Positions 46,854 to 56,586 are shown, counted from the stretch's first letter. The stretch: 64,000 nucleotides of DNA from Aquimarina aggregata (GCF_001632745.1 NZ_LQRT01000002.1:558001-622000); one strand, 5' to 3'. Notes: generated by a model not told the origin, from the sequence alone. Numbers and translations are program-made.

Positions 46854-47708
46854 CTAATTATTCATAAGATCCTTTAATTCAATTATTTGCATTGAACTAC
46901 TTTGAGACATTAGACTTTCGAGAACTGCTATGTGACCAGCCCCCATGAGAACCATTATCCGTTGATCTTTTGGTTCGGTATATTTTTGAATTGATCCATA
47001 AATATAGATATTTCTTTTCACCCATTCTGCTGTAAGAAAAGAACCTACATTTTCATTTATACCCCCTCCTTTATTTGCACCACTTAGATACCAATCAAAA
47101 TTAGATTTACGTTGTTGTTTATCATTAAGGAAATAGAGTATTTCTTGTAATGATTTCTTTTCAGAAATAAATGTATTAAATGTTTTTTCATATTGTTCGA
47201 TATCTTCATTAAAAGCTGTAATAAGTTTTGTTTGCCCTGCCTTTTTCATTGTTTTTATCAAACTATCATAAGGAAACGACGTATTTCTATGGTCAACTCC
47301 GTATACTTTTTGATGTCCCAACATTTTGGCTGTCCTAAAACCTAATTGATATATTTCATTTCGCCTTCTGTCACCCCAATTTGTTGTCTTGTACAAATTG
47401 TATAAAGAATCTAGTTTAGGTTGATAATTAATTGTTCTTTCCACGAAAATTTTATCTGGATTGAAAGCTTTGATTTTACTAACTATTAGCTCTAAATCAT
47501 TTTGGTACTGTTTAGATAGTATATCTACTTCATTGGTTTGTACCACGTCTAGACCTTCACTTTGATAATTGTTCCAATGGCTTGAACCAATAAGCAATAC
47601 TTGTAGCTTATCTTTATTTGATTCTTGAAGAATATCTGATTTTTCTTCGATTTTATTGGGGTGACAAGAAACTAATAGTAAAGTGATGTAGAAGAATAAG
47701 TATTTCAT
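46854..47708 (-). CDS. DUF5694-like (TraB-type) lipoprotein
   Basis: 284 residues with a lipobox (VSCH, Cys15). LLIGSSHWNN near the start, FVERTINYQ, and LMGAGHIAVLES near the end are the three His/Glu motif regions of the TraB/DUF5694 group, distant relatives of EreA/ChaN/TIKI proteins that may be metal-dependent hydrolases. Substrate unknown. Confidence 0.78.
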   Translation of the reverse strand: MKYLFFYITLLLVSCHPNKIEEKSDILQESNKDKLQVLLIGSSHWNNYQSEGLDVVQTNEVDILSKQYQNDLELIVSKIKAFNPDKIFVERTINYQPKLDSLYNLYKTTNWGDRRRNEIYQLGFRTAKMLGHQKVYGVDHRNTSFPYDSLIKTMKKAGQTKLITAFNEDIEQYEKTFNTFISEKKSLQEILYFLNDKQQRKSNFDWYLSGANKGGGINENVGSFLTAEWVKRNIYIYGSIQKYTEPKDQRIMVLMGAGHIAVLESLMSQSSSMQIIELKDLMNN

Positions 47709-47858
47709 AATATATAGTATTGTTTACCTCAAAACTACTTGGTAAATAGACAGACTATATACTTTTAATACCAACGATATAACGTACTTTATAAAAGGTG
47801 ACGTAAACAAAACGAATATTTATGTTGTGTGTCATTATGGTTTTGTCATGTATAGTAA

Positions 47859-47866
47859 TATGTTTG
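47859..47866 (+). promoter_or_regulatory. -7 promoter box TATGTTTG
   Basis: An exact TAnnTTTG match 45 bp before the system 3 kinase gene; the -33 element is not clear. Confidence 0.5.
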
Positions 47867-47911
47867 TCCTTAAAACCTATTCAATTCATTTTTTAAAAAT
47901 AACTTAGCTAT

Positions 47912-48925
47912 ATGAAATTAAAAAAAGAATGGTTATATCATATAGCAATTGCTTTGGTGCTTTTGTTAATGGGGTATTTTGAAGATTTTGTATTAGGAGG
48001 AAAAGAACGCCTTTTAAAAAACTTTGAACCAATATATTTAGCTTTAAATGTTACTTTTTATATATCTTCAATAGTAATCTATTTTCTTAATTTTAGAATT
48101 ACTTGTCCTAAATATCTAAAAAAGGAGAGCATTCTCCAATTTGGGATAGCTCTTTTAGTACTGATATTACTTTTTGCCGGAGTACGATACTTTCTTCAAG
48201 AAATTGTTTTATTTCAATTTACAGGAATGCATAATTATTATGAAGATTCTCGAAAATTAAGTTATTATGTTTTTGATAATTCATATTATGCAATATCAAC
48301 TATTCTTTATAGTACATTAATATATTTGACTATTAAGTTTATCGAAGAAAAGGATCATAGCAGGGCTGAACTTGATTTATTAAAATCGCAAATAAGCCCT
48401 CACTTTTTATTTAATACATTAAATGCCTTTTATGTAGAATTGATAGAAGATAAACCTAATACAGCCAAAGATATCCACAGATTATCAGAACTCTTACGTT
48501 ATGTTACCTATGAATCTCAACAAGATTTTGTTTCCTTAGAAAATGAAATTATATTTTTAAAAGATTATATTCACTTTTTTGAGAAACGTTATGAGGATGA
48601 ATTGTCTGTTAGCTTTAGTTTAAAAGGGGAGGTTACAGGTCAACAAATACCTTCGCTGATTTTAATACATTTTGTAGAAAACCTTTTTAAACATGGTGTT
48701 ATAAATGATAAAGAAGCTCCAGCGCAAATTGAAATTAATATCACGAAAAAAAGCCTAGAATTGACCACAAAAAATAAAATGACATCTTCGGATAAACATA
48801 TGGAATCGGGAATTGGCACTAAAAATATTCAAAAAAGACTAACGACATTATTCAACGGTAATTACAGCTTGAACTATACTACGAATCATCCATATTTTAG
48901 TACATATCTTAAAATTCCTTTATGA
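47912..48925 (+). CDS. LytS-type sensor histidine kinase (system 3)
   Basis: 337 residues: four membrane helices (~10-27, 40-58, 70-92, 120-140), phospho-acceptor motif QISPHFLFNTLNAF, VENLFKHG and SGIGTKNIQKRL. The asparagine before Pro-His in the other four kinases is a serine here. ATGA overlap with its regulator. Confidence 0.92.
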   Translation: MKLKKEWLYHIAIALVLLLMGYFEDFVLGGKERLLKNFEPIYLALNVTFYISSIVIYFLNFRITCPKYLKKESILQFGIALLVLILLFAGVRYFLQEIVLFQFTGMHNYYEDSRKLSYYVFDNSYYAISTILYSTLIYLTIKFIEEKDHSRAELDLLKSQISPHFLFNTLNAFYVELIEDKPNTAKDIHRLSELLRYVTYESQQDFVSLENEIIFLKDYIHFFEKRYEDELSVSFSLKGEVTGQQIPSLILIHFVENLFKHGVINDKEAPAQIEINITKKSLELTTKNKMTSSDKHMESGIGTKNIQKRLTTLFNGNYSLNYTTNHPYFSTYLKIPL

Positions 48926-49632
48926 TTGAAAAAATTAAATGTATTATAGTAGATGATGAACCACCTGCAATTAGGCTTTTAGAAAAACATATAGCTAAAG
49001 TTTCCTTTTTGGAATTGATCACTACAACTACAAATTCTTTAGCCGTCTTAGAAATTTTGGAAAAGCAAAATGTTGATCTGTTGTTTCTAGACATTCAAAT
49101 GCCAAATTTAACAGGCATTCAATTATCAAAAATTATAGATTCTAAAATCAAAATAATATTTACTACAGCTTACCCCCAATTTGCTTTAGAAAGCTATGAT
49201 TTAAATGCAATAGACTACGTATTAAAACCTTTTGATTTTGAACGGTTTTATAAAGCTGTGTCAAAATTGAAACCTCATACGGAGGTTAAACATACAGAAT
49301 CCTCCGCAACAAATTATGTATTTATAAAAACAGATGGTAAAAACAATCTTGAAAAAGTATATGTAGATGATATTTTATATATAGAAGGTTTAAAAAATTA
49401 TGTAGCAATTCACTTAACAAATAAGCAAATAATTACATATAATACCTTAAAACATATATATGAAACGTTACCCAATCACAAATTTATTCAAATTCACAAG
49501 TCATATGTAGTTTCTATAGCGCATATCGATAAAACAAGTTCTACTACTGTGCAGATATATGGAAACGAGTTACCCTTGGGAAACACCTATAAAACTGATT
49601 TTTTTAAGAAAATTGATAAGAATATATTATAG
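48922..49632 (+). CDS. LytTR-family response regulator (system 3)
   Basis: 236 residues; receiver Asp57 in LFLDIQMP, DYVLKPFDFERFYKA, and LytTR domain with YIEGLKNYVAIHLT and FIQIHKSYVVSIAHI. Translationally coupled to its kinase and closed by a long hairpin. Confidence 0.93.
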   Translation: MIEKIKCIIVDDEPPAIRLLEKHIAKVSFLELITTTTNSLAVLEILEKQNVDLLFLDIQMPNLTGIQLSKIIDSKIKIIFTTAYPQFALESYDLNAIDYVLKPFDFERFYKAVSKLKPHTEVKHTESSATNYVFIKTDGKNNLEKVYVDDILYIEGLKNYVAIHLTNKQIITYNTLKHIYETLPNHKFIQIHKSYVVSIAHIDKTSSTTVQIYGNELPLGNTYKTDFFKKIDKNIL

Positions 49633-49676
49633 TGATAACTAGTTACAGCATTTAGCTTCTATAACTAGTCATCACT
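49631..49676. terminator. Bidirectional terminator-like hairpin
   Basis: A 15-bp stem with one mismatch (49631-49645 with 49662-49676) begins at the LytTR stop codon and lies just before the end of the convergent TPR gene. Confidence 0.7.
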
Positions 49677-49683
49677 TAATTGT

Positions 49684-50556
49684 TTAAGATTTTGATAATT
49701 TGATAGAATCTAATTTGGCTTTGGATAAGTTATAAGCTCTGTCTAAATCCTTGCTGTTTTTAAAGATTTCTCCATACTCACGAACTTTTTCTACATATTG
49801 CATAGCTTTTTTGAATTGTTTATTTCGGTAATAAATAAAACTTTCAAACTCTGCAAAATAGATGTCGTTTTGAGGTTTTGCTCCATATTTTTTAGCCTTT
49901 TCTATATATTCGATAGCTTTACGATAGTTTTTCTTACGATAATAAACTGCTGCCATAAACTCATATCCTTTAGGTAGGTGAGGAATAAACTCTGTACTTT
50001 TTCGATAACATTCTAAAGCTTTATCATATTCTTTATTATAATAATATGCCATACCTAATGACCATATTGCGGCAGGACTTTTTGGATATAAATCCACTAC
50101 TTTCTGAAAATACTTTTGTGCTTTTTTATAATCGTCTTCAACTAATAGAGAATATTCTGCTTGTAATATATATTGTTCTGATTTCAATGTTGATTTTTTC
50201 GATAATAAATACGCTTTGGTAACCATATTTTTGTATTCTGTAGTATCAGTTACATAAAATGATTTCATCAAAATACCACTGGGATAATTGGGATCTAATT
50301 CTATTATTCTTTCTGCTTTTTTTTCGAATTCTTTTTTATCTCCATAGAAAAAGAAATTTGCTTCTAAATCATTAAAAAGTTGATGTACTTCCGGAACTTT
50401 TGAATCTACAGCTAAGGTAAACCCATGTGTATTTAAATTTTCGGGAGCATACTTTTGCACAAATTCATCTTCTAATTGACGTTCTGTTTTTTGAGATTGA
50501 CAAGAAAAGAAACCTAGTAAAAGACTTAAAGTAACTAAATGTAGTATACGGCTCAT
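49684..50556 (-). CDS. TPR-repeat lipoprotein
   Basis: 290 residues with a lipobox (FFSC, Cys19). From ~130 on there are four tetratricopeptide repeats (KAQKYFQKVVDLYPKSPAAI, ALECYRKSTEFIPHLPKGY, AIEYIEKAKKYGAKPQND, AMQYVEKVREYG). TPR scaffolds mediate protein contacts. It lies between two LytTR systems and could assist either; this is only positional. Confidence 0.85.
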   Translation of the reverse strand: MSRILHLVTLSLLLGFFSCQSQKTERQLEDEFVQKYAPENLNTHGFTLAVDSKVPEVHQLFNDLEANFFFYGDKKEFEKKAERIIELDPNYPSGILMKSFYVTDTTEYKNMVTKAYLLSKKSTLKSEQYILQAEYSLLVEDDYKKAQKYFQKVVDLYPKSPAAIWSLGMAYYYNKEYDKALECYRKSTEFIPHLPKGYEFMAAVYYRKKNYRKAIEYIEKAKKYGAKPQNDIYFAEFESFIYYRNKQFKKAMQYVEKVREYGEIFKNSKDLDRAYNLSKAKLDSIKLSKS

Positions 50557-50703
50557 ATTAATATGTTTTAACTATTTTGAAAGCCAAATTATAAAGGAAA
50601 CAAAAGTCATTTCTTAAAAGTAGAAAATGCATGTATAAACAATGATAGAAGGCAGAAATGTATATAAGAATACTGTTTATATACTAATACTCGCTATTTA
50701 TAG

Positions 50704-51405
50704 TTAAGTATGCGATAAAAGTGCAAAAACTTTTGCAGCATAACTAGATCCAATAGGGATTTCGATATTATCTATTTCAATATCTTTTTGAGTATAGGCA
50801 GTAATCTTATCAATTGCTATAATATATGACCTGTGTATTCGAACAAAATGTTCTTCAGGAAGTTGGGGTTCTATTTTGCCGATATTACTCTTTACAACTA
50901 TTTTTTGATGAGTTGTATGAATCTTTATATAGTCTTTTAAACTCTCTATATAGAGAACATCATTATACCATATCTTAATATGCTTCTTATTTACATTTAC
51001 AAAGAAAAAGGCATCATTTGATGTCAATTCAACCGGATTTGTAGAAACACCAGGTGTTCGTTCGTAGTAACGGTCTACTGCTTTTATAAATCTGTCAAAT
51101 GATATCGGTTTTAATAAATAATCTACAATATCCAGGTCATATCCTTCTAACGCATATTCTCTATAGGCAGTAGTAATTATAACTTTTGGCGGTGATTTAA
51201 GTGTTTTTAAAAAATCAATCCCTTTTAAAACGGGCATTTCAATATCCAAAAAAACCAAATCAACTCTCTTTTTTTTAAGAATCTCGAAAGCTTCAATAGC
51301 ACTATGACAGCTTCCTACTACTTCTAGATCATTTAGCATTTCTATATGATTTTTAAGCAAACTAATTGCTGGAGATTCATCATCAATAAGTAAACATCTA
51401 ACCAT
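50704..51405 (-). CDS. LytTR-family response regulator (system 4)
   Basis: 233 residues; receiver Asp54 in VFLDIEMP, DYLLKPISFDRFIKA, and LytTR domain with YIESLKDYIKIHTT and FVRIHRSYIIAIDKI. One base separates it from its kinase gene. Confidence 0.93.
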   Translation of the reverse strand: MVRCLLIDDESPAISLLKNHIEMLNDLEVVGSCHSAIEAFEILKKKRVDLVFLDIEMPVLKGIDFLKTLKSPPKVIITTAYREYALEGYDLDIVDYLLKPISFDRFIKAVDRYYERTPGVSTNPVELTSNDAFFFVNVNKKHIKIWYNDVLYIESLKDYIKIHTTHQKIVVKSNIGKIEPQLPEEHFVRIHRSYIIAIDKITAYTQKDIEIDNIEIPIGSSYAAKVFALLSHT

Positions 51406-51406
51406 A

Positions 51407-52432
51407 TTATTCTGTATTTAATTTTAATTTTAAATTAAAAAAAGTATTTGTCTCTTCTGTCTCAAACTCATGTTTATTAGTATACAACAAGTCCAGTTGC
51501 CTTTTAATGTTTGTGAGTCCAATACCGTTTTTATAATCATCTGTTTTATTACTATCTAATACAGTTGTTTTAGTATTCCAAACCTTAAATTGAATATGAG
51601 AAGCCGTTTGTAAAATAGAAATTCTAATTTCTGGTTTAATTATGTTGCCACTAACACCATGTTTAAATGCATTTTCAACAATAGATAACAGTAAGAGGGG
51701 TGCAATTTTTTGTTGATCATTTAAAATTTCCTTTTTAAAACTTACTGTTAATCTTTTTTCATACTTAATACGTTCTAGAGCAATATAATTTTCTATTGTA
51801 TTGATTTCTTCTAGTAAAGGCACAGTATCTCGTTGACTTTTATATAAGATATAATCTAAAATCTCTGATAGTTGCAATACCATATCAGGTGCTTTTGGAG
51901 ATTTGGTTATTACATAAGAATATAAGTTGTTTAATGTGTTGAACAAAAAGTGAGGATTTAATTGTGCTTTTAAGTATTTGAGTTCTGTAGATATTTTTTC
52001 ACTCTCTAACAGAAACATTTTTTCTTTTTCAAATTCCCTTTCCTTATTCGTTTTATAGAAATACATAATTAGCGCAGGAAAATGAAAGGATAACATGTAA
52101 AATGGGAAATCTTCTAAACTAATTAAAGGATAAGGTCCATCTTCACAATATTTATCCAAATAATAATACCCTATGATACGATAGATAATAGTCAACACTA
52201 TGATCATAAAAAACATAGACAAACCAAAAACTAGATATTTTTTTTGTTTTAGATAAAATGGAATTTGCCAATAATTAAAGGTATATGCAGCAATCATTAA
52301 TAACGGAAGTCTAAACAAGGTAGTTTCTACAGATTGGCCAAATAATTCTGGACTCATAGAAGAGAATATATAAAATAGTAAAACCCCAATCCAAAAAAGA
52401 ATATGTCCAAATGTTTTTTTATGAAAGCTCAT
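51407..52432 (-). CDS. LytS-type sensor histidine kinase (system 4)
   Basis: 341 residues with four membrane helices in the first ~130 residues, phospho-acceptor motif QLNPHFLFNTLNNLY, VENAFKHGV and GIGLTNIKRQLDLLY. Upstream lies a region with three dyads shared with the divergent trypsin-like gene. Confidence 0.92.
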   Translation of the reverse strand: MSFHKKTFGHILFWIGVLLFYIFSSMSPELFGQSVETTLFRLPLLMIAAYTFNYWQIPFYLKQKKYLVFGLSMFFMIIVLTIIYRIIGYYYLDKYCEDGPYPLISLEDFPFYMLSFHFPALIMYFYKTNKEREFEKEKMFLLESEKISTELKYLKAQLNPHFLFNTLNNLYSYVITKSPKAPDMVLQLSEILDYILYKSQRDTVPLLEEINTIENYIALERIKYEKRLTVSFKKEILNDQQKIAPLLLLSIVENAFKHGVSGNIIKPEIRISILQTASHIQFKVWNTKTTVLDSNKTDDYKNGIGLTNIKRQLDLLYTNKHEFETEETNTFFNLKLKLNTE

Positions 52433-52646
52433 GCATGAAATATAATAATTTTAATTTCACTTTAGTAAATAAAACACTGTACAGTGCATAAGTGTATATG
52501 GAATAAAAGAAACCGTATAAAAAACAAAAAAATGATGGTAAACGTTTTATACATATCCGGTTACTTGTGTTTCTTATATTTTTTAAGATATAAGTAGTTT
52601 TACCAATTAAGTTTATCGTGATTAACTATTCAAAAAACGAAATAAC

Positions 52647-53390
52647 ATGAGAATTAGGAATACATTGATAATTATACTTATAGCTAGCCTTACTGTAAAT
52701 TGTGCTTCTGTTAATAGGTTAAAAGAAAAACCTATTGGTCTTATTAATAATGTCTCTTATATAGATACTAAGTTTAATAATCCTAATGCATCTAATGGCT
52801 TTTTAGTACAACATAATAATAAGGAATATGCCATTACAGCAAAGCATGTTCTAATGATATCTAAAACTGATAATATGAAATTCGTTGATTTTGAGGGTGA
52901 GTTAGAAGAATGGAAAATGCATCCAAAAAACGATAGTTCATCCTATGTTTTAACAGATAAGCTGTTAAATACAAACAAAAAAGATTCACTTACATGGAGT
53001 TATATGGATACCAATTGGGATACCTATAATGATTGGTTAGTATTTTCGATCAAAAAAAACACAACAAATCATAAACCCTTAAAATTTAGAAAAAAACCGC
53101 TCAAGAAAGATGAACCTTTATACGTAGTAGGTTGGTCATATGCCGATACCATTGGGAAACAAAGATTTTATGAGTATACATTTTTAAATACTGAGGGTGA
53201 TTATCATAACCTTGTTCAAGTTAAAGGGCCAGAAAGTTTAGGAGGACTAAGCGGGTCCCCGATAATTGACAAGAGGGGATATGTTGTTGGCTTAGTCACT
53301 TCTGGTGGAGAAGATGAAGAAACAAAAAATATTATGCTGCAAGCTACAAGTTTGGATAATGCTTTTCAATTTATTTCTAAATTACATTAA
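52647..53390 (+). CDS. Trypsin-like serine protease lipoprotein
   Basis: 247 residues with a lipobox (VNCA, Cys19). A complete chymotrypsin-fold triad is visible: His67 in ITAKHV, Asp129 in YNDWLVF, and Ser202 in GGLSGSPI. No PDZ domain, so it differs from DegP. It would work in the periplasm or on the surface. The divergent LytTR system 4 may sense its substrate or control it. Confidence 0.85.
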   Translation: MRIRNTLIIILIASLTVNCASVNRLKEKPIGLINNVSYIDTKFNNPNASNGFLVQHNNKEYAITAKHVLMISKTDNMKFVDFEGELEEWKMHPKNDSSSYVLTDKLLNTNKKDSLTWSYMDTNWDTYNDWLVFSIKKNTTNHKPLKFRKKPLKKDEPLYVVGWSYADTIGKQRFYEYTFLNTEGDYHNLVQVKGPESLGGLSGSPIIDKRGYVVGLVTSGGEDEETKNIMLQATSLDNAFQFISKLH

Positions 53391-53442
53391 CTTTTGGGAT
53401 AACTATTAGTACCTTTCTTCGGTTGTGAAAAAGGTAGATATA

Positions 53443-54009
53443 ATGCATACTGTTAAGTTTTTGATTTGGTTTTGTTTATTTTCAATAGTTGTTGGTGCAC
53501 AAGAAGAAAATCCGGCCAAGCAATTTTGGAATACATTACAAACTCATTGTGGTAAAGCATATGAAGGAACTTTGATATTCCCTAAAGAAGATAAAGCTTT
53601 CGGTGGCAAAAAATTAGTGATGCATCTACGTGCTTGTAATGAAACAGAAATTAAAATTCCTTTTTACGTAGGAGATGATAAATCCAGAACTTGGATATTA
53701 ACGTATCAAAATGATCGTATTTCTTTAAAACATGATCATAGACACGAAGATGGAAAAGAAGATAAAATCAATTTTTATGGAGGGATTTCTACCAATATAG
53801 GAAAAGCCAATGTTCAATTTTTTCCTGCAGATAGTAAGACACAATCTATGATCCCTGATGCAGCTACTAATATTTGGTGGATAACTATTAATGAAGATGT
53901 TTTTACATATAACCTTAGAAGATTAGGTACAGAACGTGTTTTTAAAATAGCTATGGATTTGCAGAATCCTATTACTATACCTGAGGCACCATGGGGCTGG
54001 AAAGATTAG
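53443..54009 (+). CDS. Secreted protein of unknown function
   Basis: 188 residues from ATG 53443 (an in-frame GTG lies six codons upstream). Signal peptide ending VVGAQ, then ENPAKQFWNTLQTHCGKAYEG and a beta-rich body with LKHDHRHEDGKEDKINFYGG. I have seen this pattern in small secreted proteins of Bacteroidota without assigned function. Two cysteines (in the THCG and LRACN segments) could pair. Starts 52 bp after the protease gene. Confidence 0.75.
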   Translation: MHTVKFLIWFCLFSIVVGAQEENPAKQFWNTLQTHCGKAYEGTLIFPKEDKAFGGKKLVMHLRACNETEIKIPFYVGDDKSRTWILTYQNDRISLKHDHRHEDGKEDKINFYGGISTNIGKANVQFFPADSKTQSMIPDAATNIWWITINEDVFTYNLRRLGTERVFKIAMDLQNPITIPEAPWGWKD

Positions 54010-54014
54010 TTTTA

Positions 54015-54100
54015 CTCGATAATCGAGATTTAAATGCTCCGAGGCTTGCCTCGAAATCAAAATTATTTTCAAACCGATGCCTCGCGGGCTTGCCCCGAGG
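54015..54100. repeat. GC-rich palindromic repeat element (REP-like)
   Basis: Three stacked palindromes: CTCGAT-A-ATCGAG (54015-54027), CGAGGC-TT-GCCTCG (54040-54053), and a 9-10 bp imperfect stem at 54080-54089/54092-54100. The latter two share the core GGGCTTGCC/AGGCTTGCC type sequence. GC content is far above the surroundings. This resembles intergenic repeats dispersed in Flavobacteriaceae genomes. Confidence 0.65.
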
Positions 54101-54115
54101 TAGTTTACTAAAAAG

Positions 54116-54150
54116 AAAAGAGATTGCCCATAAGGACAATCTCTTTTTTT
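54116..54150. terminator. Rho-independent terminator (bidirectional)
   Basis: A perfect 11-bp stem (54116-54126 with 54137-54147) followed by T-rich sequence, between the convergent unknown secreted-protein gene and the FG-GAP metzincin gene. Confidence 0.85.
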
Positions 54151-54175
54151 GTATTTATTTTTTTGAAACTAATTC

Positions 54176-56062
54176 TTAATTGATACAATTCCCAGTATAG
54201 TTAGAAGCCACGCCAACGTGACTACTTACCAAATTAGTAAAAGTTCCGTTTCCGTTTGATCTTGCTATATAAATAACTTGGCTTCCTGGTCTTATAAAAC
54301 AGATATCATCATCACCATCATTATCATAATCCATAGCGACAACTTTATCTATAGTGCTTTTCATATCAAATCCAGCTAAACCACCATGACTGGCTACAAT
54401 ATTAGTAAAAGTTCCATTTCCATTAGATCTGGCTATATATACAACTTGGCTACCAGGTCTATAAAAACATAAATCATCTTTACCATCTCCATTATAATCT
54501 AATGCAACAACTTTATCTAAACGACTTTTCATATCAAAACCAGCCAGACCGCCATGACTAGCTACGACATTAGTAAAAGTTCCATTTCCGTTTGATCTTC
54601 CTATATATACTACCTGACTACCAGGTCTGTAAAAACATAAATCATCTTTACCGTCTCCATTATAATCTAAGGCAACAACTTGATCTAAGCCACTTTTCAT
54701 ATCAAAACCAGCTAAACCTCCATGACTTGCAACTACATTAGTAAAAGTTCCATTTCCATTTGATCTTCCGATATATACTACCTGACTTCCGGGTCTAATA
54801 AAACATAAATCATCTTTACCATCTCCATTATAATCTAAAGAAACCACTTTATCTATGTTACTTTTCATATCAAAACCAGCTAAACCACCATGACTAGCAA
54901 CAATATTAGTATAGCTTCCGTTTCCATTAGATCTAGCTATATATACCACCTGGTTTCCAGGTCTGTATAAACATAGATCATCATCCTGATCACCATCATA
55001 ATCTAGAGCTACAATTCGATCTTTACCACTTTTTAAGTCAAAACCAGCAATTCCTGCATTAGAATTAGAAATAAAATCAAAACCATTGCCTTGCACATCG
55101 TAAAAATTAATTCGTTGGGCTGATGGAGCATAGACTGTAAATCCTTCTTGTCCATCACCATTATGATCAACAGGTGTTATTTGATCAATAGCTCCACTTA
55201 GATTGTATTGTTGTCTATTCATTGCAGTTGAAGGATACAACGCTCTTGCAGCAATAATGTCTCCATTAGAAAAAGGCTTTACAGTTGTAGTACTTGTCGA
55301 AGCGCTTGCCCACATTACAGAACTAAAATCCCCTGATGCACCTGTAGCTGTTCCGGGTATATGAGTTGTTGTAACCACATTTCGACTTAATCTAGTGTGT
55401 CCGAAACCAATAGCATGTCCGATTTCATGAACCAATACATTTGTCATTGCCTCATCTGTAGTATTTGAGGCATTAAAAGTTTGAAAGTTAATTCGTATTC
55501 TTTTACCAGCTCTACCATTTTCTGGACGTCTTGCATCTGCAATTACACTAGTAGGATTTGAAAAGCTTCCAGGATTAGCAAGTACTACATTGGTTTTAGG
55601 GATAAAAGGAGAATTTGAATTAATGAATGATATACGAACATTTAAACATAAGTTAGCATCGTTCCAGATATTAACGGCTCTTACTAATGCTGCACGCCAT
55701 TGTGGTTGAGATTGTGGTATACCGTTATAAAATAAAATATTTGCAGCATTTCCATAATTCATACGATATGGATCAAAGTACGCCAATTGTTTTTCATTGC
55801 TTTTTTGTTCAGACATTTGCAGTTCTAAATATGCTCTGCTATAAACCATATCACCGGCTAAAATATCTTCCTTAGTAATTAAAATGTCATCGTTTTCAGA
55901 GGCTAATCCGTTTTTGAATAGATACTCTTTAATTAAAAGGTCGTTTTCATCAGCTGTAGTAGAATTTGTCGTACGTAACTCTTCTAAAGAATCATCTTTA
56001 CTACATGAATAAATGATAAAGGTTATCATTAAAAGTTTGATTGTTAATTTGATAATTTTCAT
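54176..56062 (-). CDS. Metzincin zinc-protease lipoprotein with FG-GAP/VCBS-like repeats
   Basis: 628 residues: lipobox (YSC, Cys20), a propeptide-like segment, then a metzincin catalytic domain with HEIGHAIGFGH at 212-222 and SVMWA as the Met-turn. From ~337 to the end are five tandem 56-residue repeats, each with an Asp-rich calcium loop (DYNGDGKDD), a YRPGSQVVYI strand and RSNGNGTFTN. Such repeats form a calcium-stabilised propeller. Repeats 2-4 are almost identical. It is likely a surface protease with an adhesive propeller. Confidence 0.9.
   Translation of the reverse strand: MKIIKLTIKLLMITFIIYSCSKDDSLEELRTTNSTTADENDLLIKEYLFKNGLASENDDILITKEDILAGDMVYSRAYLELQMSEQKSNEKQLAYFDPYRMNYGNAANILFYNGIPQSQPQWRAALVRAVNIWNDANLCLNVRISFINSNSPFIPKTNVVLANPGSFSNPTSVIADARRPENGRAGKRIRINFQTFNASNTTDEAMTNVLVHEIGHAIGFGHTRLSRNVVTTTHIPGTATGASGDFSSVMWASASTSTTTVKPFSNGDIIAARALYPSTAMNRQQYNLSGAIDQITPVDHNGDGQEGFTVYAPSAQRINFYDVQGNGFDFISNSNAGIAGFDLKSGKDRIVALDYDGDQDDDLCLYRPGNQVVYIARSNGNGSYTNIVASHGGLAGFDMKSNIDKVVSLDYNGDGKDDLCFIRPGSQVVYIGRSNGNGTFTNVVASHGGLAGFDMKSGLDQVVALDYNGDGKDDLCFYRPGSQVVYIGRSNGNGTFTNVVASHGGLAGFDMKSRLDKVVALDYNGDGKDDLCFYRPGSQVVYIARSNGNGTFTNIVASHGGLAGFDMKSTIDKVVAMDYDNDGDDDICFIRPGSQVIYIARSNGNGTFTNLVSSHVGVASNYTGNCIN
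54215..55054 (-). repeat. Five tandem 168-bp coding repeats
   Basis: Exact 168-bp periodicity inside the metzincin gene, each unit encoding 56 residues from a GLAGFDMKS-type start to the next. The middle units differ by only a few codons, which points to recent duplication or gene conversion. Confidence 0.9.
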
Positions 56063-56343
56063 TTTACTTATATTTAATTGGTTGTAGATTATAAGTTGTA
56101 AAACTAAGTATCAATTAAATTTTAAAGTGAATGTTATCGTTATTAATTAAATAATATTTCTGTCTTTTCAGTTAAGCTGTTTTTATAGTTTTTTTTGGAG
56201 CTCTAAAAAAATTAGATAATGCACTAATAGGTAAGTATTTCTAACTATTTCTTGTACATATACGGTATCCGAACATATGATTTCCAAGTTGTTTTAGTTT
56301 TCAGACTAGTTTAGATTCAGATTAATAATAAAAACAATATAAT

Positions 56344-56559
56344 ATGTTTCAAAAATTTTCAAAATTGGGGTCGGTTTTAAACAAAACAGAACAAAAAATG
56401 ATAAATGGAGGGCTTCGTCCTAATTCTGACAACTTGGTATGTCATAAATCAGATAGATTTCCCCCAAATGCATGCCCTACGGGGTATTTTTATTCTACAA
56501 CATGGAATGCTTGTTGTCACCATGTCACAGTGGGCCTATCAGACCCTATAGCGTTATAG
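56344..56559 (+). CDS. Double-glycine-leader peptide, bacteriocin-like
   Basis: A 71-residue protein. The first 23 residues (FQKFSKLGSVLNKTEQKMINGG) form a double-glycine leader with the LxKxEQKxIxGG pattern known from Bacteroidota bacteriocin-like peptides, cut after Gly23 by C39-type transporters. The 48-residue core has four cysteines (33, 44, 57, 58), with CPTGYFY and NACCHH. No maturation enzyme, immunity protein or C39 exporter is encoded next to it. It is a single-gene unit with a strong terminator. Confidence 0.8.
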   Translation: MFQKFSKLGSVLNKTEQKMINGGLRPNSDNLVCHKSDRFPPNACPTGYFYSTTWNACCHHVTVGLSDPIAL

Positions 56560-56586
56560 AGTTTTACATAGATCATAAAGCATATG

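Noticed and set aside
54215..55054. Regular repeats that could suggest a CRISPR or satellite array
   Set aside because: The period is 168 bp, the units are in frame and encode a calcium-loop repeat; there are no spacers and no cas genes.
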